Source of the DNA: Pseudoduganella albidiflava
GTDB lineage: Bacteria > Pseudomonadota > Gammaproteobacteria > Burkholderiales > Burkholderiaceae_D
DNA length: 64,000 bases
Direction: 5' to 3'
Assembly: GCF_004322755.1 (NCBI RefSeq)
Contig: NZ_CP036401.1
Coordinates: 2,046,001 to 2,110,000, forward strand
Below, piece by piece: positions 37,954 through 46,146 of the stretch (positions are counted from its first letter, which is position 1; each line of letters begins with the position of its first letter). Below the pieces are notes generated by a model. That model was not told where the DNA came from. It made no database searches and worked only from the letters and a program-made list of their open reading frames with translations. The position numbers were made by a program, and so were the translations under genes.

Positions 37954-38068
37954 CCGGCCCGGCTGCAATCCATGCCGCGCAACCGGCAGTCTGTCGCATG
38001 GCCCGGGTCCCCATGGCCGGTCCCGTCGTACAGTAGCGCCTCCATGAACCCCACAGGAGACCAACCGG

Positions 38069-39190
38069 ATGCCGCGACATAGAACCCGCCTGCTGATCGC
38101 TACCCTGCTGTACGCCGCGGCCACGGCCGCGGGCGCCCGGCAGCCATTCGACCCGGCTGCCCTCAAGGGACCGGCGAAGGGAACGCCGAATGAAGTGATG
38201 GTGCTCGGCACGCCCCATTTGCGCTCGCTTCCGGACACGTTCCGGCCGGCCAGCCTCGGGCTCCTGCAGGAACGCCTGGCTGCCTGGAAACCCCGCATCG
38301 TCGCCATCGAGGCGCGCTCCGGTCCGCAGTGCGATTTCATGCGGCGGTATCCGAGCCGCTTCAAGGAGACGGTGCAGGCATTCTGCAAGTGGGATCCGGA
38401 GCCGGCGCGCGCCGCGACCGGCCTCGATGTACCGGCCGCCACCGCCGAGATCGACCGGTTGCTGGCGGGCTGGCCCACGGCCCCCACGCCGGCCCAGCGC
38501 CGCCGCCTTGCCGCCGTGTTCCTGGCCGGCGGAGAACCCGTGTCGGCGCTGGTGCAGTGGCTGCGCTTGCCGGACGCGGAGCGGCGCGCCGATGGCGGCC
38601 TCGATGCCACGCTGGTCGCGGCGCTCGACAACTTGCGCGAACGGCGCAGCGAAGATACGCTGATCGCCGCGCCGCTGGCGGCGGTGCTGGGTCTCGAACG
38701 CGTGATCGCGATGGATGACCAGACAGCGGCCGCGCCGGATGCCGATCCGGTAGCGTACGGCGCGGCCATTTCCAAAGCCTGGGACAATCCCGCGACCGCC
38801 CGGCGCAAGCAGCTGGACGAGCAGTTCGCGGCGGGACTGGGCAAGCCGGAGGGGATACTGGCGATGTACCGGGCCATGAACGATCCAGCGCAGGCAAGGC
38901 TCATCTACGACAGCGATTTCGGCGCGGCCCTCGAGGAACCTTCGCCGCAACAGTTCGGCCGCGGCTACCTGGGCTACTGGGAAACGCGCAACCTGCGCAT
39001 GGCCTCGAATATCCGCGAGGCCATCGCCACCGTGCCGGGAAGCCGCACCCTGGTCATCGTGGGCGCCAGTCACAAGTGGTACCTGGAAGCCTACCTGGAC
39101 CGGATGCACGACGTGCGCATCGTGCCATCCGGCCAGGTATTGGGGGAGGTATCGGGGCAGGGGAGTGACGGGCCTCCCCAGGTTCCCTAG
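38069..39190 (+). CDS. Secreted DUF5694 family protein
   Basis: A 373-residue protein with signal peptide (MPRHRTRLLIATLLYAAATA, cleavage near AGA) and the features of DUF5694: VMVLGTPHLRSLPD close to the N-terminus, IVAIEARSGPQCDF, and the C-terminal NLRMASNIREAIATVPGSRT followed by LVIVGASHKWYLEAYL. The pattern GTPHL ... E ... R.A.NI ... GxxH resembles the TraB/ChaN/EreA-like fold, known for metal-dependent or haem-related enzymes; this is inference. AGGAGA eight nt before the ATG supports the start. Its TAG stop and the stop of the convergent TonB receptor share one CTAG, so the two genes overlap by 4 nt. Confidence 0.75.
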   Translation: MPRHRTRLLIATLLYAAATAAGARQPFDPAALKGPAKGTPNEVMVLGTPHLRSLPDTFRPASLGLLQERLAAWKPRIVAIEARSGPQCDFMRRYPSRFKETVQAFCKWDPEPARAATGLDVPAATAEIDRLLAGWPTAPTPAQRRRLAAVFLAGGEPVSALVQWLRLPDAERRADGGLDATLVAALDNLRERRSEDTLIAAPLAAVLGLERVIAMDDQTAAAPDADPVAYGAAISKAWDNPATARRKQLDEQFAAGLGKPEGILAMYRAMNDPAQARLIYDSDFGAALEEPSPQQFGRGYLGYWETRNLRMASNIREAIATVPGSRTLVIVGASHKWYLEAYLDRMHDVRIVPSGQVLGEVSGQGSDGPPQVP

Positions 39191-42100
39191 AAGTTGACGC
39201 GCAGCTTGGCCGAATAGCGCGGCCCCGAGGCGAACCACGCGCGGCCCTTCATGCCGATGTGCTGCTGCATCACCTGGCGGAAGATCGCATCGGTCAGGTT
39301 GGTGCCTTCCAGCCCGAAGGTCATGTGCTCGTTGATCTTGTAGAACAGCGAGGCGTCGACCTGGCCATACTGGTCGGTCCATACCGGCAGGCTCCAGTTC
39401 AGGTTGCGCTGGCCGAAGGTGGGGCTGGCCGGGTTGGTGTCGAGCGCTTCGCCGCCGCGCGTGCCGCTGGCCGTCAGCAGGCTTTTCGAACGCCATGCAT
39501 AGGCCACCCGCGCCGACCACGGTCCCTTGTCGTACATGAACGCCAGGTTGGCGGCGCGCTTGGACAGGCCTTCGAGCGGCAGGTTGCCGAAGGTGCGGCC
39601 ATCCGTGTCGCAGCCGTTCAGCGCCATGTTCAGGTTGGACTGGGTGGAGCCGCCCGAGCAGTATTCCTGGAAGACCGGGTTGTACAGGTCCTTCTCGCTG
39701 TCGACATAGGTGAAGTTGGCCTGCACGCCGAAGCCGGACAGCCAGCCGGGCAGCATGTCGCTCAGTTGATCAAAATATTGTTGATAGGCCAGCTCGATGC
39801 CGCGGGCGCGGCCCTTGGCACCGTTGACGGGCGAATCGACGACGAACTCCTGCGGATTGCCGGACGTGTCGTCGACCGTGAACGTCGACAGCTGCTTGAT
39901 GATGATGTCCTTCAGGTCCTTGTTGAACAGGGCCACCGTGAACGAGCCGACCTGCGACCAGTAGTACTCGGCGGTGAGGTCGAGCTGTTTCGACGACACC
40001 GGTTTCAGGTACGGATTGCCGGACGCCGTGCCGGTGAGGTTGTTGCTCGACACGACCAGCTGCTGGGAGGCCGCGTCGGGCGATGCGGTGATCGACTGGC
40101 TCAGGCTCGTGTAGCCCTGCAGCTGTGAAAAGTCGGGCCGCGAAATCCCCTTGGAAAACGCCAGGCGCAGTTGCAGCCTGTCGTTCACCTTCATGCGCAG
40201 GTTCAGGCTGGGCAGCACGTTGCCGTAGCTGCGTTCATAGTCGCGCGCTTCGGCATAGGCGGGAATCTGCGGCACGGCCGGGCCGATCACCGTGTAACCC
40301 GGCGGCACGAGGTTGGCGGGCGGCGTGAAGGTGACGTAGCCGGCCGCCTTCATGTTGGTCCGCACATAGCGCACGCCCACGTTGCCGTCGACCGGGTAGG
40401 GCAGGTCGTCCCAGCCGAAGCGCAGCTGGGTGTAGAGCGCCTTGGTCTTTTCCTCCTGCCGGTTGATGCCGGCCGGGTTGGTGCCCCACTCGGCCGGCTT
40501 CCACGGCTGGCAGGTGGAACCGAATTCCGCGCACAGGATCTCGTGGTAGCTGTGCAGCTTGGCGTAGCTGCCCGGATAGCCGGTGGTCAGGGCCACGTCC
40601 GGGAACAGCATCGGCGGCGGCGCCGGGGCGTCGCCATTGAAGTAGTTGGGGAAGGTGCGCAGCGAGGCGCCGCCGGCGAAGCGCGGGTCGCCCAGCGAGG
40701 CCAGCTGGCCGATCTGCGAGCCCAGCATCCACGGTTCGGACACGGCCGCCCAGTTGTAGCTGGGGTTCGAGTTCGTGTTCAGCGAATCGCGGTCCGTCAT
40801 GCGCACGCCGAAGCGCAGGTCGCGCAGCACCGGGTGGTCGAACGTGTATTTCGCATCCGTGCGCCAGGCCGTCTCGTTGGCCACGCTGGCGTCGCGGTGC
40901 TCCATCGTGAAGTCCCAGAAGTAATTCTTGGGGTCGACCAGGAAGGCGCGGTCGGCATCGTCGAAGGTGATGTGCGGCACGCCGCGGGTCAGGTCGAGCC
41001 GTTCCTTCGGTACCAGTATGCCGGTGGCGATCAGCGAATCGAAGGCGGCGGTACGGGCACGGATGCGCTGCACGTCGGCCGACAGCGTCCAGGCCTGGCT
41101 GGGGCGCCATTCGGCGTTCCAGGCCAGATCGGTGGTCGACGATTCGCGGTCCGCCGAGCGCGTGTCGTTGCCGAAGTTGATGCCGGTCGAGTTGGGCGTT
41201 TCCAGCGTGCCGACCAGCATCACGCCGTTGGCGTCGTACACCGTGTCGGCGCTGGGCTTCACGCGGTACGGTTCGGCCGAGGCGAACACCGCGTTTTCAT
41301 CCCAGTGGATCTTGTACTTCGACTTGAAGTAGGTGAGCGAGCTTTTCAGCTCGTTGTTCAGCTTCCACTGCAGCGCGCCGTAGATGCCGTCGCGTTCGCG
41401 GTCGTACGTCATGGTGCGCCACTGGGCCGCCTTCGGTACCCAGACGCGGCTGCCCGGCTTCACGTCGTCGCGCGGGAAGTAGGCGTCGACCTGGAAGCCG
41501 TCGGTGCGCACCTTGCTGTTGGACGAGGCCACGTCGATCAGCGCGCCGAATTCGCCCAGGCCGGTCTTCCACCGGTGGGACACCAGCACCGAGCCGCTCG
41601 GGGTATCGCGGTCCTTGCGCAGTTCGGAATACGTGGTGTCGAGCGACGCGCCGAACTTGAAGCCCTTGAAGTCGAACGGCATCGCCGTGCGCAGGTTGAC
41701 CAGGCCGCCCACCGCGCCTTCGATCTGCTCGGCCGACGGGCTTTTGTAGACATCCACGCCGGCCATCAGCTCGGGCGGCACGTCCTCGAAGTTGAGCGCC
41801 CGGCCGCCGTTGGCCGAGAACGAATCGCGCCCGTTCAGTTCCGAGCGCACGTAGTTCAGCCCGCGGATCGACACGCCCGAGCCTTCCACCGAAAAGTGCT
41901 CGTCGTCGCCCTTGGCCAGCATGCGGTCGATGGTCACGCCCACCACGCGCTGCAGCACTTCGGTGACCGACTTGTCCGGCAGCTTGCCGATATCCTCGGC
42001 GACGATCGAATCGACGATCTCGTCCGATTGCTGCTTGATCTTCTGTGCGGAGTTCAGTGCCGCGCGCTGCCCGGTGACCGTGACCACGGCGGCGGCCGGG

Positions 42101-42213
42101 GCTTCCTGTTCCGCGCTTGCCTGCTGCGCCCAGGCCGAGCTGGCGGCCAGCATGGCGACCTGCGCCACGCCGGCGGCGATGGCTGTTTTCCTCAGCTGTA
42201 CCTTGATGCCCAT
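39187..42213 (-). CDS. Caulobacter-type TonB-dependent receptor (oligosaccharide type)
   Basis: A 1008-residue outer-membrane receptor of the TIGR01782-like Caulobacter group, generally involved in uptake of plant oligosaccharides. Features: signal peptide ending at SSAWAQ, VVTVTGQRAAL, then the diagnostic DEIVDSIVAEDIGKLPDKSV and VLQRVVGVTIDR plug sequence, GSGVSIRGLNYVRSELNGRD, and a large barrel ending in SAKLRVNF with the C-terminal phenylalanine used by the BAM machinery. GGGAG seven nt before the ATG. A perfect LacI-family operator lies 83 nt upstream, so repression by a sugar-sensing regulator is likely; no LacI gene is in the window. Confidence 0.92.
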   Translation of the reverse strand: MGIKVQLRKTAIAAGVAQVAMLAASSAWAQQASAEQEAPAAAVVTVTGQRAALNSAQKIKQQSDEIVDSIVAEDIGKLPDKSVTEVLQRVVGVTIDRMLAKGDDEHFSVEGSGVSIRGLNYVRSELNGRDSFSANGGRALNFEDVPPELMAGVDVYKSPSAEQIEGAVGGLVNLRTAMPFDFKGFKFGASLDTTYSELRKDRDTPSGSVLVSHRWKTGLGEFGALIDVASSNSKVRTDGFQVDAYFPRDDVKPGSRVWVPKAAQWRTMTYDRERDGIYGALQWKLNNELKSSLTYFKSKYKIHWDENAVFASAEPYRVKPSADTVYDANGVMLVGTLETPNSTGINFGNDTRSADRESSTTDLAWNAEWRPSQAWTLSADVQRIRARTAAFDSLIATGILVPKERLDLTRGVPHITFDDADRAFLVDPKNYFWDFTMEHRDASVANETAWRTDAKYTFDHPVLRDLRFGVRMTDRDSLNTNSNPSYNWAAVSEPWMLGSQIGQLASLGDPRFAGGASLRTFPNYFNGDAPAPPPMLFPDVALTTGYPGSYAKLHSYHEILCAEFGSTCQPWKPAEWGTNPAGINRQEEKTKALYTQLRFGWDDLPYPVDGNVGVRYVRTNMKAAGYVTFTPPANLVPPGYTVIGPAVPQIPAYAEARDYERSYGNVLPSLNLRMKVNDRLQLRLAFSKGISRPDFSQLQGYTSLSQSITASPDAASQQLVVSSNNLTGTASGNPYLKPVSSKQLDLTAEYYWSQVGSFTVALFNKDLKDIIIKQLSTFTVDDTSGNPQEFVVDSPVNGAKGRARGIELAYQQYFDQLSDMLPGWLSGFGVQANFTYVDSEKDLYNPVFQEYCSGGSTQSNLNMALNGCDTDGRTFGNLPLEGLSKRAANLAFMYDKGPWSARVAYAWRSKSLLTASGTRGGEALDTNPASPTFGQRNLNWSLPVWTDQYGQVDASLFYKINEHMTFGLEGTNLTDAIFRQVMQQHIGMKGRAWFASGPRYSAKLRVNF

Positions 42214-42525
42214 GTTGCGTCTCCCATCGATGGTTGTTGTTCGCTGTTGTCTTCTATTTATAAAAACCCAAAGGCATGGGAATCATCCGAGGGTTTGCAA
42301 TCGTTTTCAACTAAGAGAACGACGAAACGACATTATGAAATTCACAAGTTCGCTCATGGGGATGAGCGGGAGGCGGTGGTGGATGTCAAAGTCAGAACCA
42401 GGGTCTGGCCCCAGGCCGTTAAGGCAAGCGGCCCGGCACATTGAAAGCGCATGCATTCACCCCAACAGCGAAGGGCTGGGGTCAGACCCGATGGGTCTGA
42501 CCCCGGAATTTGCACTTGGGGTGGG
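42214..42525. other. 312-bp intergenic region upstream of the TonB receptor
   Basis: Contains the LacI-type operator, an AT-rich stretch (TATAAAT read leftward at about 42264-42257) that may serve as the receptor's -10 region, REP-like copy 4, and a degenerate fragment AGAACCAGGGTCTGGCCCC. No credible ORF or RNA gene is seen. Confidence 0.55.
42296..42309. promoter_or_regulatory. LacI-family operator
   Basis: TGCAATCGTTTTCA fits the LacI/GalR-family consensus TGnAAnCGnTTnCA at every fixed position, including the central CG. It stands 83 nt before the start of the oligosaccharide-type TonB receptor, a normal position for transcriptional control. The cognate regulator is not in the window. Confidence 0.6.
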
Positions 42526-42530
42526 CTAGA
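42438..42530 (-). repeat. REP-like palindromic element, copy 4
   Basis: Core GGGGTCAGACCC - GAT - GGGTCTGACCCC at 42478-42504. Flanks match copy 1 in reverse complement over about 90 bp (CACATTGAAAGCGCATGCAT and CCCCAACAGCGAAGGGCT on one side, GGAATTTGCACTTGGGGT on the other). The outermost GGCTAGA supplies the TAG stop of the adjacent kinase gene. Confidence 0.9.
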
Positions 42531-44844
42531 CGGTGGCGAGCGGGAGGGTGACGGTGAACAGGGCGCCCTTGCCGGGGCCGGCGCTGGCGGCGTCGATGGT
42601 GCCGCCGTGGGCGCTGACGAGGCTGCGGGCCAGCGCCAGGCCCAGCCCCAGGCCGCCCTGCGAGCGGGCGATGCTCTGGTCGGCCTGGGCGAACACGTCG
42701 AAGGCCCGTTCGAGGAAATCGGCGCTCATGCCCACGCCGTTGTCGCGCACCGTGACCACGGCGGTGCTGGCGGCGAGGGCCAGCCCGATGTCGATCCGGC
42801 CGCCGTCGGGCGTGTACTTGACGGCGTTGTTGAGCAGGTTGGCGACGACCTGCACGAGGCGCTTCTCGTCGCCGTCGACGCAGGCCTGCAGATCGGGCAG
42901 CCCGACGGTGAGCCGGTGGCCGCGCCGCTCGGCCAGCGGACGCACTTGCTCGAGCGCGGCACCGATCACGGCGGCCATGTCGCAGCGGCGCTTTTCCAGC
43001 CGCACGAAACCGCGCTTGACGCGCGAAACGTCGAGCAGGTCGTCGACCAGGCTGGCCATGTGCCGCACCTGGCGGCCGATGACGGCGCTGGCCATCGAGA
43101 CCTTGGCCGTATCCGCGCCGGCCACCGCCAGCACCTGGGCGGCGGCGCCGATCGGCGCGAGCGGATTGCGCAGTTCGTGGGCCAGCATGGCGAGGAATTC
43201 ATCCTTGCGGGCATCGGCTTCGCGCAGCGCCTGCTCGGAACGTTTATGGGCCGTGATGTCGTAGACGATGCCCAGCAGGCGCCAGCCGGTGGAGGGATCG
43301 TCGCTGTAGCGGCTGCCGTGGGCTGCCACCCACCGTTCCCTGCCGTCCGCGCCGACCAGCCGGCACTCGTCGCGCCACGGCCGGTCCGCCGCGACAGCCG
43401 CGCGGAAACTGGCCTCCAGCCGGGGCAGGTCGTCCGGGTGCACCCGGGCCGTCACCGTGCCCAGTTCCCACTCCGCGGCACTGGCATCGCAACCGAGCAA
43501 CCGCGCCAGCCGCGCCGAGCCGCCGACGCTGCGGCGCACCGGATCGTAGACCCAGTCGGCGATCTGCGCGGAATCGAGCGTGAACTGCAGCCGCGTGTTG
43601 GCTACCCGCAGCGCTTCCTGGGCATGGCGGATATCGGTCACGTCGAGGCAGTTGCCGACCCACTCGACGGCCGTTTCGCCGGCGCGCACGGCGGCACCGC
43701 GCGACAGCATGTAGCGGTATTCGCCATCGTGCCGGCGCAACCGGTAGCTGGCCACGTACGGATGCCCATGCGTGAAGGCCGAGTGCCATGCGGCCGCGGC
43801 GGCGGGCCGGTCGTGCGGGTGCAGCGCGTCCATCCACCCGGCCCCCGCGTATTCCTCCGGCAACTGGCCGGTAAACGCCGACCAGCTGGGGTTCTCGCCG
43901 GCGCGCATGCAGTCGCCTTCCATGTGCCAGATCACGGCGGACATCGTCTCGACGAGGGTACGGTAGCGGGCCTCCTTCGACTGCAGCGTGCGCGCGATGC
44001 GGCCCCGTTCGATCGATTCGCGGCAGCGCTCGGCCACCGCCACCAGCAGCGAGACTTCGTCCGTGCGCCAGCGGCGCGGCGTGACCGTGTGCACCGCCAT
44101 CGCGGCCACGAAGCGGCCTTCCTTGCGCACCGGCACGCAGATTACCGAGTAGATGCCGCTCTGCCGGTAGCGGTCCAGCGTGGCGGCCGTGCGCGGGTCG
44201 GTCTCGGCATCCTCGACGACGTAGGGCACGCCTTCGCGCATGGCGGCCAGGCAGGCGGCGCCGAACTCGGCGAAGCGGTAGCGGCCGACGATGCTGGCTA
44301 CGCCGGCGTTGTAGTCGCCGGTAAGGTTGAAGGTGTCCTCGTCCGCTTCCACGTCGGCGAAGGCGCAGCGGTTGACGCGCAGGTGCCGGCCCAGCAGGCT
44401 GGCGGCGGCCAGCGCGATGTCGCCCGGGTCGTCCAGGTGGCGGAAGGCATCGTCGACCTGTTGCAGCAGGCGGTACCGGGCATTGCGCCGGGCCCGCACG
44501 CGGGCGCCGTTCAGCGTGGCCAGGATGCGCGCGGCGAACGCTTCGGCCGTGCTGGCGGCCAGGTCGACCACGTCGTCGAACTCGACACGGCCGTCATCGC
44601 ACGCCGGCGACAGGGCCACCATGGCGCAATCCTGCAGTGCCGGCAGCACGCGCAGCCGGGCCAGCAGGCCGGCGTCGACGGTGGGCGCGCACAGCACCAG
44701 CCGCACGCCATGCCACGGCTGGGCGGCCGCCAGCCAGGTATCGGTGACCGCACGCACGCGGAACGGCAGCGCGCGCAGCCATTCGCGTGCCCGCGGCGCA
44801 TGGCCGAGGATGAAGATGTCGGTATCGCTTGGTTCGGCTGTCAT
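42526..44844 (-). CDS. Sensor histidine kinase (GAF, PAS, PAS, HisKA, HATPase)
   Basis: A 772-residue kinase with no clear membrane segment, thus probably cytoplasmic. Residues 1-110 look like a degenerate receiver-type fold without a recognisable phospho-acceptor. A GAF domain (about 125-280) has CVPVRKEGRFVAAMAVH, then two PAS/PAC domains (about 290-410 and 415-535), HisKA with H556 in LAMLAHELRNPL, and HATPase with NLLNNAVKYTPDGG and GGLGLGLALAR. No partner response regulator is adjacent, so it is an orphan here. The stop codon lies inside the flank of REP-like copy 4. Signal unknown; GAF/PAS suggest a small-molecule or redox cue. Confidence 0.9.
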   Translation of the reverse strand: MTAEPSDTDIFILGHAPRAREWLRALPFRVRAVTDTWLAAAQPWHGVRLVLCAPTVDAGLLARLRVLPALQDCAMVALSPACDDGRVEFDDVVDLAASTAEAFAARILATLNGARVRARRNARYRLLQQVDDAFRHLDDPGDIALAAASLLGRHLRVNRCAFADVEADEDTFNLTGDYNAGVASIVGRYRFAEFGAACLAAMREGVPYVVEDAETDPRTAATLDRYRQSGIYSVICVPVRKEGRFVAAMAVHTVTPRRWRTDEVSLLVAVAERCRESIERGRIARTLQSKEARYRTLVETMSAVIWHMEGDCMRAGENPSWSAFTGQLPEEYAGAGWMDALHPHDRPAAAAAWHSAFTHGHPYVASYRLRRHDGEYRYMLSRGAAVRAGETAVEWVGNCLDVTDIRHAQEALRVANTRLQFTLDSAQIADWVYDPVRRSVGGSARLARLLGCDASAAEWELGTVTARVHPDDLPRLEASFRAAVAADRPWRDECRLVGADGRERWVAAHGSRYSDDPSTGWRLLGIVYDITAHKRSEQALREADARKDEFLAMLAHELRNPLAPIGAAAQVLAVAGADTAKVSMASAVIGRQVRHMASLVDDLLDVSRVKRGFVRLEKRRCDMAAVIGAALEQVRPLAERRGHRLTVGLPDLQACVDGDEKRLVQVVANLLNNAVKYTPDGGRIDIGLALAASTAVVTVRDNGVGMSADFLERAFDVFAQADQSIARSQGGLGLGLALARSLVSAHGGTIDAASAGPGKGALFTVTLPLATV

Positions 44845-44988
44845 GTCGCCCGGTGTCTGCCACTTCGCGGGGCTGGTGCACCGCTGGAGTTTGCATGGTA
44901 GCAGCTCGGTCCTGGCTCTTTTGTACGCCCGCGTACGCTGGAGATGTGCTGCTTGCGCCTACAATAAAGGACATCTGCCAGACCCTGG

Positions 44989-45052
44989 CCCCGACCCTGA
45001 TCCCTGACCCTGATCCCTGACCCTAGTCCCTGACCCTAATCCCTTGACCCTT
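44989..45052. repeat. 13-bp tandem repeat upstream of the PRPP synthetase gene
   Basis: About five units of 13 bp (CCCTGACCCTGAT type; the first begins CCCC, the third and fourth end AGT and AAT, the last is partial). The array ends 20 nt before the start codon at 45073, so it occupies the promoter or leader of the gene and any change in copy number would alter its spacing. Confidence 0.8.
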
Positions 45053-45072
45053 TGAATACTTTGCACGAGACG

Positions 45073-46029
45073 ATGAACGCACCCCTGCACCTGTTCGCGC
45101 TGGCTGGCAGCGCACCGCTCGGCCAGCGCGTGGCCATGCACCTGGGCATGCCGCTGGCGGCCCACGAGGAAAAGGAATTCGATGACGGCGAGTACGTGGT
45201 GCGCGCCCCGGCCACCGTGCGCGGCGGCCATGCCTGCGTGATCCATTCGCTGGCCGGCGGGCCGGGGCAGGGCAGCGGCGACCGCCTGTGCCGGCTGCTG
45301 TTCTTCATCGGCGCGCTGCGCGATGCCGGCGCCGCGCGCGTCACGGCCGTGCTGCCCTACGTGGCGTTCGCGCGGCAGGACACGCGGCACCAGGTCGGCG
45401 ATCCGCTGACCCTGCGCTACGTGGCCACGCTGCTGGAGGCGGCCGGCGCCGACACGGTGCTGGCGCTGGACGTGCACAACCTGTCGGCCTTCCAGAACGC
45501 CTTCCGCTGCCGCACCGAGCACCTGGACGGCGCCGCGCTGTTCGCCGCGCATTTCGCCGGCGTGGCGGGAAGCGACGAGGTGTGCGTGGTGGCGCCGGAT
45601 GGCGGCGGCATTCGCCGGGCCGAAGGCTTGCGGGCGGCGCTGGCACGCGAGCTGGGCCGGCCGGTCTCGCTGGCCTTCGTCGAGAAGCACCGCCGCGGCC
45701 GCGAACTGACGGGCGACCTGATGGCCGGCGATGTGTCCGGCAAGCTGGCCATCGTGTTCGACGACATCATCGGCACCGGCAGCACGATGGCGCGCGCCGT
45801 CGAAGCCAGTCGGGAACACGGCGCGGCTCGGGTGATGGCGGCGGCCACGCATGCCGTGTTCGCCGGCGACGCGGCCGGTACGCTGGCCCGCGCCGGGCTC
45901 GACGCGGGCGCCGTGGCCGACACCGTGCACGACGGCACCCGCGCCGGCCCCCTGTTCACGGTGCTGGACAGCGGCGCACTGTTCGCCCGTGCGATCCGGG
46001 CGCTGCATGACGAGGTACCGCTGCAATGA
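45073..46029 (+). CDS. Divergent ribose-phosphate pyrophosphokinase (PRPP synthetase)
   Basis: Makes PRPP from ribose 5-phosphate and ATP if active. The 318 residues align with PRPP synthetases, but key blocks differ from the housekeeping class I enzyme: RQDTRHQVGDPLTLRYVATL where RQDRK...ITAK is usual, LDVHNLSAFQNAF for VDLHAEQIQGFF, and the PRPP loop VFDDIIGTGSTM for DDMIDTGGT. Acidic and glycine residues of the loop are kept, so activity is plausible. The ATG at 45073 has GAGA just upstream; the earlier TTG is less likely. A 13-bp repeat array lies directly before it and amn follows after 117 bp. I treat it as a paralogue, not the essential prs. Confidence 0.8.
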   Translation: MNAPLHLFALAGSAPLGQRVAMHLGMPLAAHEEKEFDDGEYVVRAPATVRGGHACVIHSLAGGPGQGSGDRLCRLLFFIGALRDAGAARVTAVLPYVAFARQDTRHQVGDPLTLRYVATLLEAAGADTVLALDVHNLSAFQNAFRCRTEHLDGAALFAAHFAGVAGSDEVCVVAPDGGGIRRAEGLRAALARELGRPVSLAFVEKHRRGRELTGDLMAGDVSGKLAIVFDDIIGTGSTMARAVEASREHGAARVMAAATHAVFAGDAAGTLARAGLDAGAVADTVHDGTRAGPLFTVLDSGALFARAIRALHDEVPLQ

Positions 46030-46146
46030 TCGTCTTCCGCTGCGATGAACGTCGCAGCCCTCGCCACACCCGGTACGGCCTGCCATGCCGCCGCCGCTCA
46101 TGCTAGGATCACATCAAGAACAACAACAGAAGAACAGGAGTGCACC

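Noticed and set aside
44989..45052. CCCTGA repeats as telomere-like or CRISPR-like sequence
   Set aside because: Units are directly adjacent 13-mers without spacers, too short for CRISPR, and bacterial telomeres are not made of such repeats. It is a simple minisatellite.
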